Positions 50,273-58,563 of a DNA stretch of 64,000 nt are shown here, one piece after another (positions within the stretch are counted from its first letter, which is position 1; every line of letters starts with the position of its first letter). The notes under the pieces were generated by a model, which worked only from the letters and a program-made list of their open reading frames with translations, did no database searches and was not told the DNA's origin. The DNA comes from Mannheimia sp041807705 (GTDB taxonomy: Bacteria > Pseudomonadota > Gammaproteobacteria > Enterobacterales > Pasteurellaceae): the NCBI RefSeq assembly GCF_041807705.1, contig NZ_JBGTYY010000002.1, positions 1-64,000 of the forward strand, given 5' to 3'. The translations under genes and the position numbers were made by a program.

Positions 50273-50878
50273 ATGGAAACGTTAATTGAATTTTTTAGTA
50301 GCTATGGATACTGGGCAGTATTTTTGGTTTTACTTGCCTGTGGATTTGGTTTACCTATTCCAGAAGATATCACCTTAGTTTCGGGTGGTGTAATTTCAGG
50401 GCTAGGTTATACCAACGTGCATTGGATGTTGGTTGTGAGTATGCTTGGTGTACTTATTGGCGATAGCACAATGTACTGGCTAGGTAGAATCTATGGCGAA
50501 AAAATTCTACAGTTTCCACTTATCCGAAAAATTGCCACGCCTGAACGCTTTGCTATGGTGCAAGAGCGTTTTGAAACACAAGGCTGGAAATTACTCTTTA
50601 TGGCTCGATTCTTACCGGGTTTACGTGCGGTAGTCTATCTAGTATCAGGTATTACTCGAAAAGTGAGCTTCGTAAAGTTCTTACTTGTTGATTTCTTTGC
50701 TGCGATTATTTCTGTACCAATTTGGGTCTATTTGGGCGATTATGGTGCATCTAACTTAGGCTGGTTAAAAGAACAGGTTAGTAATGGTCAGCACGCTATT
50801 TTTGCTATTCTAGGCATTGTTATTTTATTTTTCGGTTGGAAATGGTATAAAAAGAAAAAAGCAAAATCAGCGGAATAA
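50273..50878 (+). CDS. DedA-family inner membrane protein
   Basis: A 201-residue polytopic protein (SYGYWAVFLVLLACGFGLPIPEDITLVSGGVIS, then VSMLGVLIGDSTMYWLGRIYG, MARFLPGLRAVVYLVSGITRKVSFVKFLLVDFFAAIISVPIWVYLG, IFAILGIVILFFGWKWY). It has the family's GxxxPIPED and the FxRFLPG/R motifs. DedA proteins act in lipid carrier (undecaprenyl phosphate) translocation and membrane homeostasis. In E. coli YohD/YqjA-type relatives exist; which one cannot be decided here. The unit ends at the terminator at 50895. Confidence 0.9.
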   Translation: METLIEFFSSYGYWAVFLVLLACGFGLPIPEDITLVSGGVISGLGYTNVHWMLVVSMLGVLIGDSTMYWLGRIYGEKILQFPLIRKIATPERFAMVQERFETQGWKLLFMARFLPGLRAVVYLVSGITRKVSFVKFLLVDFFAAIISVPIWVYLGDYGASNLGWLKEQVSNGQHAIFAILGIVILFFGWKWYKKKKAKSAE

Positions 50879-50894
50879 ATAGAGATGAAAATGA

Positions 50895-50924
50895 CAAAAG
50901 GCTATCAACGTTGATAGCCTTTTG
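50895..50924 (+). terminator. Terminator after the purR-dedA unit
   Basis: A perfect 30-base palindrome: AAAAGGCTATCAA around a CG centre, flanked by T-rich sequence. It starts 16 bases after the dedA-family stop codon. Confidence 0.9.
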
Positions 50925-51256
50925 CTTTGGAACTAGCTGGACTAGAATTTTTATCATAACCAGTTGATTTCAAAAGATATTTTTTATTTATTTCTTTACC
51001 TGTGTTCCTAAAATAAAAAATCAATTCGGTGCGGGATATATTTAGGAAAGTATCATAACCCCTCTACCAACATTTCACAAATTTTCCGCAAAAAAACTCT
51101 CAAAAAAAACTTTTTTAAAACTATCTCACTTTTCTCTATTCACACTTTTTGTATGTAACCCTTTGATTTTTATTTGTTTTTTGTAAGTGCTTAAACACTT
51201 GTGAAGTGATAGGTTTCCCACTTTTTGATGCTGCTTGTATGATTTTTGCGCATAAG
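50925..51256. other. Gene-free stretch at the left end of element B
   Basis: About 330 bases, very AT-rich. From 51126 to 51222 it holds several copies of the short word TCACTT/AAGTGA and relatives (TCACTT at 51126, ACACTT, AAGTGC, ACACTT, AAGTGAT and CCACTT), including a palindromic AAGTGCTTAAACACTT near 51185. This may be an origin-like or regulatory region. No ORF or clear att duplication was seen. Confidence 0.4.
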
Positions 51257-51280
51257 AAAGCCTAGCGGGTGGGCTAGGCT
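51257..51280 (-). terminator. Terminator of the element-B operon
   Basis: AGCCTAGC/GCTAGGCT 8-bp stem with a 6-base loop, followed on the minus strand by TTTCTT. The same 8-bp stem appears at 63933-63954. It lies 7 bases after the primase stop codon. Confidence 0.85.
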
Positions 51281-51286
51281 GTTGGT

Positions 51287-53083
51287 TTAGTCGTTCCATT
51301 CGTTTAAAGAATGGACGATATTGATGTAATAAATGTTGGTTACGTTGATGCCGTCCTTTATTCTCGTTCGTAAGGGCTGTTTGCTCCCTCGTTCTTTTAG
51401 TGCGTATTCAAATGCCTGTCTAAATCGGTTGCGTTGTAGTGGGTTGGGAATGCCCATTCGCTCGCAGTAATATAAGTAGGCAGAATGTAATGCCGTGCGG
51501 TGTGCATCCGGTCGTCGGCTACTTCCAAGGGTTAAGCCGTTGATGATTTCCCGTGCTTCGAAGTGTTTGGCAAATTGGAGAATGTGATCGTTCTCTTCTT
51601 TGACTTCGAGAGCTTCTTCACTGTGCTTTTGTGCTTCAAGCAGTTGCTTCGCCACGATTGGATCGGGAAATGCGTCTAGCAGTAAGCGCACAATTCCACC
51701 GGCTTCTTGTTCCAGTTTTTGCGGTAACTCAAAGTCTTTTTCTTCTTCACGCACCACTTTGTTAAATTGGAAGATAACACGCCGCCGTGAGGTGCCGCCT
51801 TTTTGCTCTTTGAAGATGATCGGGCTGTTGCCGGTAATCAAGAACACGGCTTTCACGGTGTCTTGGAATGCACCACGGTAGAGCGGGCGAAAGCTGATAC
51901 TATCCCCGCCGGTGATTGATCGTAGAATGCCGCCGTCGCTGATATAACTCTCTTGGTCGGGCGAATAGCACAGGGTTTTATCAATCAGACCGCAGCGCAT
52001 TGTCGGGTTCTCTAAATCCTTTAAGCTGATCGAAGCCGTGTTATCATCACCACCCGCCAAAATTCGGGCTAGGTGGTTGAATACGCTTTTACCCGTACCA
52101 CCTGCGCCGGTAATTTCAAGAAAGAGCTGCCATTCGTGGCGGTTGGTCAATATCATATATAACGCCGCCAGAATGCGCTGTTTTTTCTCGTCGTTGCTGT
52201 CGCTTACCCAATTCAGCCATTTGTCAAAGTTGGGAGTGGCGGTTTGGGTAGAGTAGTAATCGATATTGATGAACGACGTTAAAAAATGCCGTTCATCGTG
52301 CGGCATAAAGTCGCCAGTCTGTTTATGAAGTACGCCGTTAGCAAAGGCGAGTAAATGCGGATCGGCTTTGCTCATTGGTTCGCTTTCATATTTCAGCAGT
52401 TCAAGCAGATTTTTAATGTTGTTCGCACTGTAACGTGAAACGCCTTTTGCCTTGAAGAAGGTCAAAAAGTTTCGCCCCATTTGGCTGTCTTCGACAATCT
52501 CCCATTTTTTGCCGGTGTAGTGGTAAATCGCTTTGCTTAGGTCGTTAATTCGCAGCGGTTTTTCATACCATTTCAAAAATTCGGCCAGTTTCTCATTGTC
52601 GCCCATTTCTTTAAATAGCGCAGTGAATTCAGCTTTGCGTTGCTCGTCGGTTTTACTGCTTTCTACCACCTGTTCCGCCAGTGTGCTGCCTTGGCGCAGT
52701 CGGGCGATGTAGTCGCTGGCATTTTCCAGCACTTGCCCGATATTGTCGTGAAATGCCACCGTGCGCGCGTCGGTCAGTTTGGCAAGGTTTAAGCAGATTG
52801 CCGTCTTGTGGTGTTCGCTTAGGTTGCCGAATTGGTAAATATCGACCACCTGCCGATTTTGTGGCGCAAGGCGTAATTGTGAAATTTCCGCCAGTTGCTT
52901 GTCACCCAGCACGATCGGCGATTGGTGGCGGTCTGCTTTAATGGTTTCGCATAGAAAAATCCATTCTTGCCCATTACCACCGCCAAAGGCTTCCCACGCT
53001 TGCGAACCGGCTAAAATCGTCAGGGCGTGTAGTGGCTCATCTTTCTGCTGTTTCAAGTGTGGTGCGTTCTTAATGTTTGCCAT
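51287..53083 (-). CDS. D5-type primase-helicase (DUF5906 superfamily-3 helicase)
   Basis: A 598-residue protein. The C-terminal half has the SF3/D5 helicase signature: ITGAGGTGKSVFNHLARIL (Walker A, about residue 320), a B-motif region around KTLCYSPDQESYIS, and FLITGNSPIIFKEQKGGTSRRRVIFQF (sensor and Arg finger). The N-terminal part holds a D5-N domain (about 130-270) but no zinc finger and no clear primase AEP motif. It would start element replication in satellites and small phages. It is the last gene of the minus operon. Confidence 0.85.
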   Translation of the reverse strand: MANIKNAPHLKQQKDEPLHALTILAGSQAWEAFGGGNGQEWIFLCETIKADRHQSPIVLGDKQLAEISQLRLAPQNRQVVDIYQFGNLSEHHKTAICLNLAKLTDARTVAFHDNIGQVLENASDYIARLRQGSTLAEQVVESSKTDEQRKAEFTALFKEMGDNEKLAEFLKWYEKPLRINDLSKAIYHYTGKKWEIVEDSQMGRNFLTFFKAKGVSRYSANNIKNLLELLKYESEPMSKADPHLLAFANGVLHKQTGDFMPHDERHFLTSFINIDYYSTQTATPNFDKWLNWVSDSNDEKKQRILAALYMILTNRHEWQLFLEITGAGGTGKSVFNHLARILAGGDDNTASISLKDLENPTMRCGLIDKTLCYSPDQESYISDGGILRSITGGDSISFRPLYRGAFQDTVKAVFLITGNSPIIFKEQKGGTSRRRVIFQFNKVVREEEKDFELPQKLEQEAGGIVRLLLDAFPDPIVAKQLLEAQKHSEEALEVKEENDHILQFAKHFEAREIINGLTLGSSRRPDAHRTALHSAYLYYCERMGIPNPLQRNRFRQAFEYALKERGSKQPLRTRIKDGINVTNIYYINIVHSLNEWND

Positions 53084-53489
53084 TACTGCCCCCTTGTGCT
53101 TGGTTTTCCAGTAGTTCCAGTGAAAATGCCATTTGTTGGCGTAACTGTTTAAATTGCTCTACCAAAAAGCACATCACTGTACTGTACAGCAGAAATTCTT
53201 GAACCTGTTTTGCTGTCGGCTCGTCTTCGTCTCGTGGTGCTTTGGGCATTTGTGCCAGTAGTACGCGCTCAAATACCGCCAATTCATCCATACACTTCTT
53301 CGCAGAATTAGGGCGCACTATGGCAATGCCGGCTAAATTCTCGCCCAGCTCGTCTAATACGACAGCACTAAACGGGAAAGGTGGTAAGTTTGTACCTTGC
53401 TCAAAGTTGCTGGATGTGATCGCGACAGATTGCTGTTCTGTTTCGTTGAAGTCGCTCCAATCAAGTAGGGCTTCTTGTTGATTACGCAT
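53070..53489 (-). CDS. Hypothetical protein upstream of the primase
   Basis: A 139-residue acidic protein (SDFNETEQQSVAITSSNFEQGTNLPPF, FPFSAVVLDELGENLAGIAIVRPNSAKKCMDELA). It overlaps the primase start by 14 bases, so it is translated with it. No family is recognised; conserved position before satellite primases suggests an accessory role in replication. Confidence 0.65.
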   Translation of the reverse strand: MRNQQEALLDWSDFNETEQQSVAITSSNFEQGTNLPPFPFSAVVLDELGENLAGIAIVRPNSAKKCMDELAVFERVLLAQMPKAPRDEDEPTAKQVQEFLLYSTVMCFLVEQFKQLRQQMAFSLELLENQAQGGSNGKH

Positions 53490-53637
53490 TTTTGCCCCCT
53501 TCTACAAAGTCTTGGATTTGGTTCACGGTCTCGGTTAAAGATTTCGCAATCAGCTCTAAGCTGTCTTGAAATTCCCCTGCTTTGGCGTCGCTTGGACTGA
53601 CCTTCTTAGTAGATTGAGCAGTGAAACGGTGTTCCAT
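53482..53637 (-). CDS. Small ORF with possible frameshift
   Basis: A 51-residue ORF (MEHRFTAQSTKKVSPSDAKAGEFQDSLELIAKSLTETVNQIQDFVEGGKNA) that overlaps its downstream neighbour by 8 bases. A second ORF (MPKPILQDQIGALWNTVSLLN then LLRRSVQAT) starts at about 53676 with a strong AAGGAGG site inside the end of the Ash-like gene and crosses it in another frame. Together they look like one gene of about 65 residues (N-terminal part plus SLTETVNQIQDF) split by a frameshift. Confidence 0.5.
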   Translation of the reverse strand: MEHRFTAQSTKKVSPSDAKAGEFQDSLELIAKSLTETVNQIQDFVEGGKNA

Positions 53638-53667
53638 AGTGCGCCGATTTGGTCTTGTAGGATTGGT

Positions 53668-54264
53668 TTAGGCATAGCGCACCTCCTTAGCGTTTAAGGT
53701 GTGGGCGTTGAATGCGCTATCAGGTAGGCGGCCGAGTGGGATAAGCACATAATCACGGGCAATCAGGGCGCGTGCCTGTGTTTCGTTATTGGCAAGGACG
53801 CGGATTTGTTCCGCTTTGGTTTTGTCGTAATGTTGGCGGGAAATGCCTAAGAATTGGTAGATCATTGCTGAAAACTCCGTTTGTAGATTTTGAACATCTA
53901 CCGCAAGTTTCCACGCTTGGCGGTAGAGCGTAACGGGGTGGAAAACTGTCTCAAACGGAAAACAGCCAACGATTAAACGTTGCCCGTTACGCCCTACCAT
54001 TGAGAGAAGTGCCGATCCAAGTTTGGATTGGCTTCTTTTAGGTGTGCGTAAGCCACGAACAAAAAAAGCACGAGTTAAAAGGCGTGCTAGTGTTCGCCGT
54101 TTGATATTATTCGAGTTTCCACGCTCGGCTGTGGATTTTGCCACAGCAAGGGCAATATAAATCGCTTTGGTTAAAGGTGTCAAATGGTTTTTAGGTGAAA
54201 TAAATTCATTTTCTTGTGATTTTTGATGAATTTTGTTCAAAATGATGTTACAATATACTCGCAT
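53668..54264 (-). CDS. Ash/Icd-like protein (host cell-division inhibitor type)
   Basis: A 198-residue protein. The central SAERGNSNNIKRRTLARLLTRAFFVRGLRTPKRSQSKLGSALLSMVGRNGQ is the signature of Ash-family/Icd-like proteins common in Pasteurellaceae prophages and P4-like satellites. Icd in P1 blocks cell division; direct evidence for this member is lacking. The DNA coding for the QSKLG region contains a near-palindrome (54011-54032) like those at 59049-59138. Ends just before the small ORFs. Confidence 0.8.
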   Translation of the reverse strand: MRVYCNIILNKIHQKSQENEFISPKNHLTPLTKAIYIALAVAKSTAERGNSNNIKRRTLARLLTRAFFVRGLRTPKRSQSKLGSALLSMVGRNGQRLIVGCFPFETVFHPVTLYRQAWKLAVDVQNLQTEFSAMIYQFLGISRQHYDKTKAEQIRVLANNETQARALIARDYVLIPLGRLPDSAFNAHTLNAKEVRYA

Positions 54265-54339
54265 TTTAAGAAGTCCTATTCGGTAAATGTCATTTCATCA
54301 AGTTTAATTTCTAGAAATCCTGTGGAAACGGGGGAAAAT

Positions 54340-54359
54340 GCGGCGAAGGAAATCGCCGC
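54340..54359. terminator. Hairpin after the winged-helix gene
   Basis: GCGGCGA/TCGCCGC stem with a 6-base loop and a T7 tract on the plus-strand side. For the minus operon the U-run is weak (ATTTT). Possible attenuator between the regulator genes and the Ash-like gene. Confidence 0.5.
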
Positions 54360-54364
54360 TTTTT

Positions 54365-54706
54365 TTATGCCTGCTTTCCAAGCTGTGTAATAGCGTGTTG
54401 AATTTGGCTTTCACTAAACGGCGTGAAATTTGCGTAACTTTTGCGATTTCTCCCCGCTTGTAGTTTGCTGTTATAAAGCTGTGCTAATTTGTGGATTTGT
54501 TCCGCATTAGCTGCTTTATAGCTGTAAGGTCGCCCAGCAGGTGATGTGTGGCGCACGTGTATCAGCTCTTCATCGATAAGCTTTTCAATATCGTAAGCGT
54601 AGTTGCGGGCGTTCAGGTGGTAGCCGTCTTCGATAAAGTCTTTTTCAGTAAAACCGTGCTGCGGGTGAGTGATCAAACATTGAATTGCTTTCATTATCAC
54701 AGACAT
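54365..54706 (-). CDS. Winged-helix regulatory protein
   Basis: A 113-residue protein (MSVIMKAIQCLITHPQHGFTEKDFIEDGYHLNARNYAYDIEKLIDEELIHVRHTSPAGRPYSYKAANAEQIHKL), a winged helix-turn-helix. The pattern is usual for satellite and prophage regulators that control replication genes. Start 54706 is 3 bases after the AlpA gene's stop codon, so they are co-translated. Confidence 0.72.
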   Translation of the reverse strand: MSVIMKAIQCLITHPQHGFTEKDFIEDGYHLNARNYAYDIEKLIDEELIHVRHTSPAGRPYSYKAANAEQIHKLAQLYNSKLQAGRNRKSYANFTPFSESQIQHAITQLGKQA

Positions 54707-54708
54707 AA

Positions 54709-54936
54709 TTACCCCCTTTTTGCTTCTTGCGCCGCAATCCATTCACGGATTTCAGATAAATTCCAGCGAATATGATTTTGTGATAGGCGGATAGGTTTCG
54801 GGAAGGTTGGATCGTCTTTCATCAAGCTGTTTAGCTTGGTGCGTTTGATGCCGATCATTGTCATTGTGTCTTGGGTTGTTCCCCATACTGCTTCCGCAGT
54901 TGGGGCTTTATGGGGTGGGATATGAGAAAGTGTCAT
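54709..54936 (-). CDS. alpA: AlpA-family transcriptional regulator
   Basis: A 75-residue protein. The segment MTMIGIKRTKLNSLMKDDPTFPKPIRLSQNHIRWNLSEIREWIAAQEAKRG is the AlpA/excisionase-like winged helix. In Gram-negative PICI elements AlpA is the activator of the element's operon and is a family hallmark. The upstream region 54937-55054 contains no ORF and is AT-rich, a suitable place for its promoter. Confidence 0.9.
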   Translation of the reverse strand: MTLSHIPPHKAPTAEAVWGTTQDTMTMIGIKRTKLNSLMKDDPTFPKPIRLSQNHIRWNLSEIREWIAAQEAKRG

Positions 54937-55054
54937 TGTAAATCCTCTCTTAACTTAACTTTTGATTGATTAAGCAACGTTGCGAGAGGAATTTTAGAGA
55001 ATAGGAAAAAAGAGAATAATTAGTTGAAGATGCTTATGTATATATAAAAGCTAC

Positions 55055-55744
55055 TTATGATCCACTTTTTCTTTTGCGTGGTGGTTTACCCTTGTTCGGA
55101 TCAAGGTCTTTAATCCAACGAATTACTGTTTGAGTTGTTTGCTTTAAATCTAGCTCGAATATAACACTAAGCGCCATATTGTTTTGTGATACACTTGGAT
55201 CTTCTTTCCATTTTTGCTTGGCTAATGCTTGGGCATTTAATTCAGCCTCACTTTTCTTTTTAGGTATTTTACCTTTTTTAATTCTATCTACCTTAGGGCT
55301 TAATCTAACTTCATCTAATATAACCATTTTATCGGCTTCAATAATTGTAAGATAAAAGTCTTTCATTATTTCTGTAATCTTATTTGTTTTATCTACCATA
55401 TTAGCAACTTGAATAGCCATTTCTTTATCCAGTATAGATGCATTGATTAAAAATGATATAATCTTATTTGTTTGTTCCATATGGTGTTCAATGTGCTTTT
55501 TTAATCCATCAATAGCAATGTCAATTAATAATTCATTAGTTTCTAGCTCATCTGAAATATTTCTTAGCATTCTTGATATTTTTTCTTTATCGCCTTCATT
55601 CTTGTAACTGCGCAAGGCTACTGTTGCTATCTTGGTATAAGCAGATAAATGGGTTAAATCTACTTCCTGATTATTCTCCTTACATATTTTTTCCAGTTGT
55701 GATAGGAAACTTTCTTTTATTAATTTTGCGTCTTCTTTATTCAT
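55055..55744 (-). CDS. Hypothetical AT-rich cargo protein
   Basis: A 229-residue, mostly helical, charged protein. The C-terminal part (NAQALAKQKWKEDPSVSQNNMALSVIFELDLKQTTQTVIRWIKDLDP) may be a DNA-binding helix pair, followed by a basic tail (NKGKPPRKRKSGS). Its DNA is visibly more AT-rich than the packaging genes, a sign of separate origin. It lies between AlpA and the orphan antitoxin, where PICI elements carry cargo or defence genes. No family recognised. Confidence 0.65.
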   Translation of the reverse strand: MNKEDAKLIKESFLSQLEKICKENNQEVDLTHLSAYTKIATVALRSYKNEGDKEKISRMLRNISDELETNELLIDIAIDGLKKHIEHHMEQTNKIISFLINASILDKEMAIQVANMVDKTNKITEIMKDFYLTIIEADKMVILDEVRLSPKVDRIKKGKIPKKKSEAELNAQALAKQKWKEDPSVSQNNMALSVIFELDLKQTTQTVIRWIKDLDPNKGKPPRKRKSGS

Positions 55745-55830
55745 TAAATAATCCTAGTGATTTTATCTTGTTATGTTATAATTACCACCGCTAACTTTGA
55801 GTAGCAATAGGGGAAGGTTAAAACCTTCAT

Positions 55831-56046
55831 TTAAAATTTTATTGGACAAAGTAAGCAGTAAATAAATGGTGATGGTAATAGTAAAAAGCCGATAGTTGTG
55901 AAACTAACGGCTTTTTTTCTGATAACTTCTTGTGTTCTTGCTTTTGATTGCTCGGCGGTAAAAAAACGCCCTGCCTTGACATCTTCCTGCCCTCGGCGGA
56001 TTTTTTCCGCTAGAAATTCATTGTAGCCTTGTTCTTTAAGTAGCAT
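55831..56046 (-). pseudogene. Orphan antitoxin remnant, related to the 14306 antitoxin
   Basis: Residues 2-46 (LKEQGYNEFLAEKIRRGQED...EQSKARTQEVIRKK) align with FKEKGYDEFLAEKIRIGREQ...AKQRTKEKLERK of the antitoxin in the P2-like prophage. After residue 46 the frame runs into hairpin sequence and hydrophobic nonsense (AVSFTTIGFLLLPSPF) to a stop at 55831. No toxin gene follows. The antitoxin has lost its C-terminal toxin-binding part and its partner. Confidence 0.75.
55884..55918 (-). terminator. Hairpin overlapping the antitoxin remnant
   Basis: AGCCGATAGTT pairs with AACTAACGGCT (one mismatch), followed on the plus side by TTTTTTTC and on the minus side by TTTTTA. It likely marks the former end of the antitoxin gene after deletion. 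Confidence 0.6.
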
Positions 56047-56110
56047 TTTTCGCCCCTTGTGTTATCGCTTGTTAAGTAACAATAGCACAGAAACGATAAA
56101 AAAAGAACAG

Positions 56111-56584
56111 TTACCGCCATTTCGCCATTGATTGCTGCATTGTCGCAATATAGACGTTTTTCGCTTCATTGATTGCCCGTGCTTCGCCGGCATTTTTGGC
56201 TTTTTCCATAAAGTGCGCACCTTTCATTTTCTTAGTACCTCGGTCAAGCATAAACCAGTAAAACGGATCTGTTTTATCTTTGGTGTTGGCTGATACTGCC
56301 GCCATTTTCTTTCCACCTGCGCGGCGTATTCTGATCACGCCTTTTCCGCTTAATTGCCCATCTTTGCGTTTGATTTTTATCCGGTGGCGCAAGTTGTTTT
56401 TCACTGTGCCTTTTTGCCGGTATTCCGTACTTTTCCCTAAAACCGGAATAAGTGGCTTAGCGATATTCTTATATAATTTCACGCCTGCTTTTAAGCCTTC
56501 GCGCATTGCTTTTTTCTGCGCGCTGGCTAGGTCGTTTTGAAATTGGGTTAATTTTTTTGAAATTAAATCGGCAAAACCAGCCAT
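56111..56584 (-). CDS. HK97 gp10-like head-tail/tail-completion protein
   Basis: A 157-residue basic protein (MAGFADLISKKLTQFQNDLASAQKKAMREGLKAGVKLYKNIAKPLIPVLGK, GVIRIRRAGGKKM...YWFMLDRGTKKMKGAHF), the HK97 gp10 / minor capsid-tail adaptor pattern. It joins the tail to the portal-connector complex. In a tailless element this protein would be the interface to a borrowed tail. Last structural gene of the operon. Confidence 0.8.
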   Translation of the reverse strand: MAGFADLISKKLTQFQNDLASAQKKAMREGLKAGVKLYKNIAKPLIPVLGKSTEYRQKGTVKNNLRHRIKIKRKDGQLSGKGVIRIRRAGGKKMAAVSANTKDKTDPFYWFMLDRGTKKMKGAHFMEKAKNAGEARAINEAKNVYIATMQQSMAKWR

Positions 56585-56587
56585 ATA

Positions 56588-56851
56588 TTACCCCTTGATT
56601 TTATTTAATCGTTCTAGTTTTTTGTTTAGGCGTTGAATAAGTAAATCATTCCCTAGTGTAAATTCTTGTTTCTGTTTATTTACGGCAATCATTATTCGCT
56701 TTTTTAAACAAATTTTTAATTCATTCAGCGGATATGGTTCTTTATCATTCCACAAGCTCATAAAAGTATAAGGTGGTGTGCCACGATGTAAGTAATAATC
56801 TATGGCGAGATCCATTAAAACAAAATTATTTTTAGCAATTTTTGCTTTCAT
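56588..56851 (-). CDS. Small hypothetical protein
   Basis: An 87-residue basic protein (MKAKIAKNNFVLMDLAIDYYLHRGTPPYTFMSLWNDKEPYPLNELKICLKKRIMIAVNKQKQEF). Lies between gp10 and TerL, 3 bases before gp10. Unknown; AT-rich in comparison with its neighbours. Confidence 0.65.
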   Translation of the reverse strand: MKAKIAKNNFVLMDLAIDYYLHRGTPPYTFMSLWNDKEPYPLNELKICLKKRIMIAVNKQKQEFTLGNDLLIQRLNKKLERLNKIKG

Positions 56852-56883
56852 TTTGGTGTCCTTATTTTAGGGTTAAATTAAAG

Positions 56884-58563
56884 TTATAAATCTATTCCGT
56901 TGAATTGACTTAATTCATTTTTTTGCTGTTCGCTCATATCAAAGGCTAAATCACCGTGTTCTAGCTGATAAGTGCCGAGAGCCATTAGAAAGGCGATCGC
57001 TGGGTCGATTTTGTTTGCGGATTTCTTTTTATTCGGTTTGATGTTGGCGTTTGCGTCGGTTTCCATAACCACGTTTGACAACGCCCACGCAAGCACGGGG
57101 TCGCCGTTATGCTCAATCATCTGCCGATTTATCAATACTTCCGCCGATTTCGCCACGGGGCTGTAACGTTGGTAGGTTTGCGGAAACGGCTCAACATCCA
57201 GCCCGTAGCCTTGTAGCTGTGTTCTTAGGTGCGTGGCGTTCCATACGTCGAAGCCGATCATCTTGATTTCCCATTTCTCGCTGTCTTTGAATATCTCATC
57301 TCTGATTTGGTCGTAGTCGATACAGTCGCCCTTGGTAATGCGTAGCCAGCCCATTCTTGCCCATTGGCGATAGATAGCACGGTTTTTGTTTGCCACGTTT
57401 TCAAGTTGATATTCGGGGATGTAGTGGCGTGTGATAATCCGTGCTTTGTTGTCGTTGGTCGGGAAAATGTAGCAGACGCTCGTCAAGTCGTTAGTGCTGG
57501 ATAGGTCTAGCCCCATATAGCACGCCTTGCCGTATAGCTCGCTTTCGGTGTAGGTGCGCTCGCACGCTTTCCAGTTGCCTTCGCCTAGCCACGGGGTTGT
57601 GCCGTTGCACCACACATTAAAGCGTTTGGTGAGCATTTCCACCCATTCGGACGGAATACCACGGGCTTTTGCTATGGTGTTTTCAAAATCGGCATAGGGT
57701 ATCGATTTGCCTATATTCGGATTGGCTTTGATCCACATTTCGGGGCTATCAACTTCGCTTTCGTCGTCCAGTTCGAAAATCAGAATAAAAATGCTCTCGT
57801 TTTTCTCCGTGCCGTCGAGAATTTGGCAGCAGTAATCATAGTGCTGTTTACAGGCGGAAATTGTGTTACTGCCGGCGGTGGTAATGGCGAATAGTAGCCC
57901 TTCCGGTCGCGCACCTTGCCCCAGTTCCAGCGCAGAATAGACGCTGTTATCGGGGTGTAAGTGGTATTCGTCCACGATCGCAAGACTGGGGTTTGTGCCT
58001 TCTATGGTGCTGGATTTCGCCGCAAGCGGTCGCATTAGGCTGTTTTTTTGCGAATAGAGCATTTTATGCTGTTGAATGGTGAGCCGTTTTTTCAGTGGGG
58101 CGGATAACTGCGCCATTTTCTTGGCGTCATCAAACACAATCCGCGCCTGATCACGGCTTACGGCGGCGGTGTAAATATCTTGCTGACCGTTTTCCATTAT
58201 TAGAAACCAGTTCGCCAGCACGGCCGCCACGGTCGATTTCGCATTTTTCCGCGCCACTTGGACGTAAGCCGAACGATATTTGCGCAAGCCACTTTCGGCG
58301 TGTTTAAAGCCGAGTAGGTTCGCAAAAAGAAAGATCTGCCAGTCTGAAAGCTCTATCGGTTGTTTGTACAAATGCCCCTTGACGTGCGGGCAAAGGCGGG
58401 AAAATTTGATGAATTTCTCCACCGTTTCCACATCGAAAATGTAAGCAGGGTTGGCTAAGTCGGCAAAGTAGCGCGCGACGGCTTGTTTTATGCGGCGGCA
58501 AGCGTTGATTTCGCCACTTTCTACCGCCACGGCGTAGGCGTGCCACGATTTTTCGTTCGTCAT
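56884..58563 (-). CDS. terL: Terminase large subunit, HK97/lambda-like
   Basis: A 559-residue packaging ATPase/nuclease. N-terminal ATPase with RKYRSAYVQVARKNAKSTVAAVLANWFL (Walker A region) and TNPSLAIVDEYHLHPDNSVYSAL (Walker B); C-terminal RNase-H-like nuclease with LSSTNDLTSVCYIF and IGFDVWNATHL. A clear HK97-type enzyme. It overlaps TerS by 4 bases (ATGA). It packages the element's or a phage's DNA into the capsid encoded upstream. Confidence 0.94.
   Translation of the reverse strand: MTNEKSWHAYAVAVESGEINACRRIKQAVARYFADLANPAYIFDVETVEKFIKFSRLCPHVKGHLYKQPIELSDWQIFLFANLLGFKHAESGLRKYRSAYVQVARKNAKSTVAAVLANWFLIMENGQQDIYTAAVSRDQARIVFDDAKKMAQLSAPLKKRLTIQQHKMLYSQKNSLMRPLAAKSSTIEGTNPSLAIVDEYHLHPDNSVYSALELGQGARPEGLLFAITTAGSNTISACKQHYDYCCQILDGTEKNESIFILIFELDDESEVDSPEMWIKANPNIGKSIPYADFENTIAKARGIPSEWVEMLTKRFNVWCNGTTPWLGEGNWKACERTYTESELYGKACYMGLDLSSTNDLTSVCYIFPTNDNKARIITRHYIPEYQLENVANKNRAIYRQWARMGWLRITKGDCIDYDQIRDEIFKDSEKWEIKMIGFDVWNATHLRTQLQGYGLDVEPFPQTYQRYSPVAKSAEVLINRQMIEHNGDPVLAWALSNVVMETDANANIKPNKKKSANKIDPAIAFLMALGTYQLEHGDLAFDMSEQQKNELSQFNGIDL

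Noticed and set aside
50925..51256. Attachment site for element B beside dedA
   Set aside because: I found no direct repeat of sequence at this place and at the right end other than the terminator stem and short words, which are not convincing as att cores.
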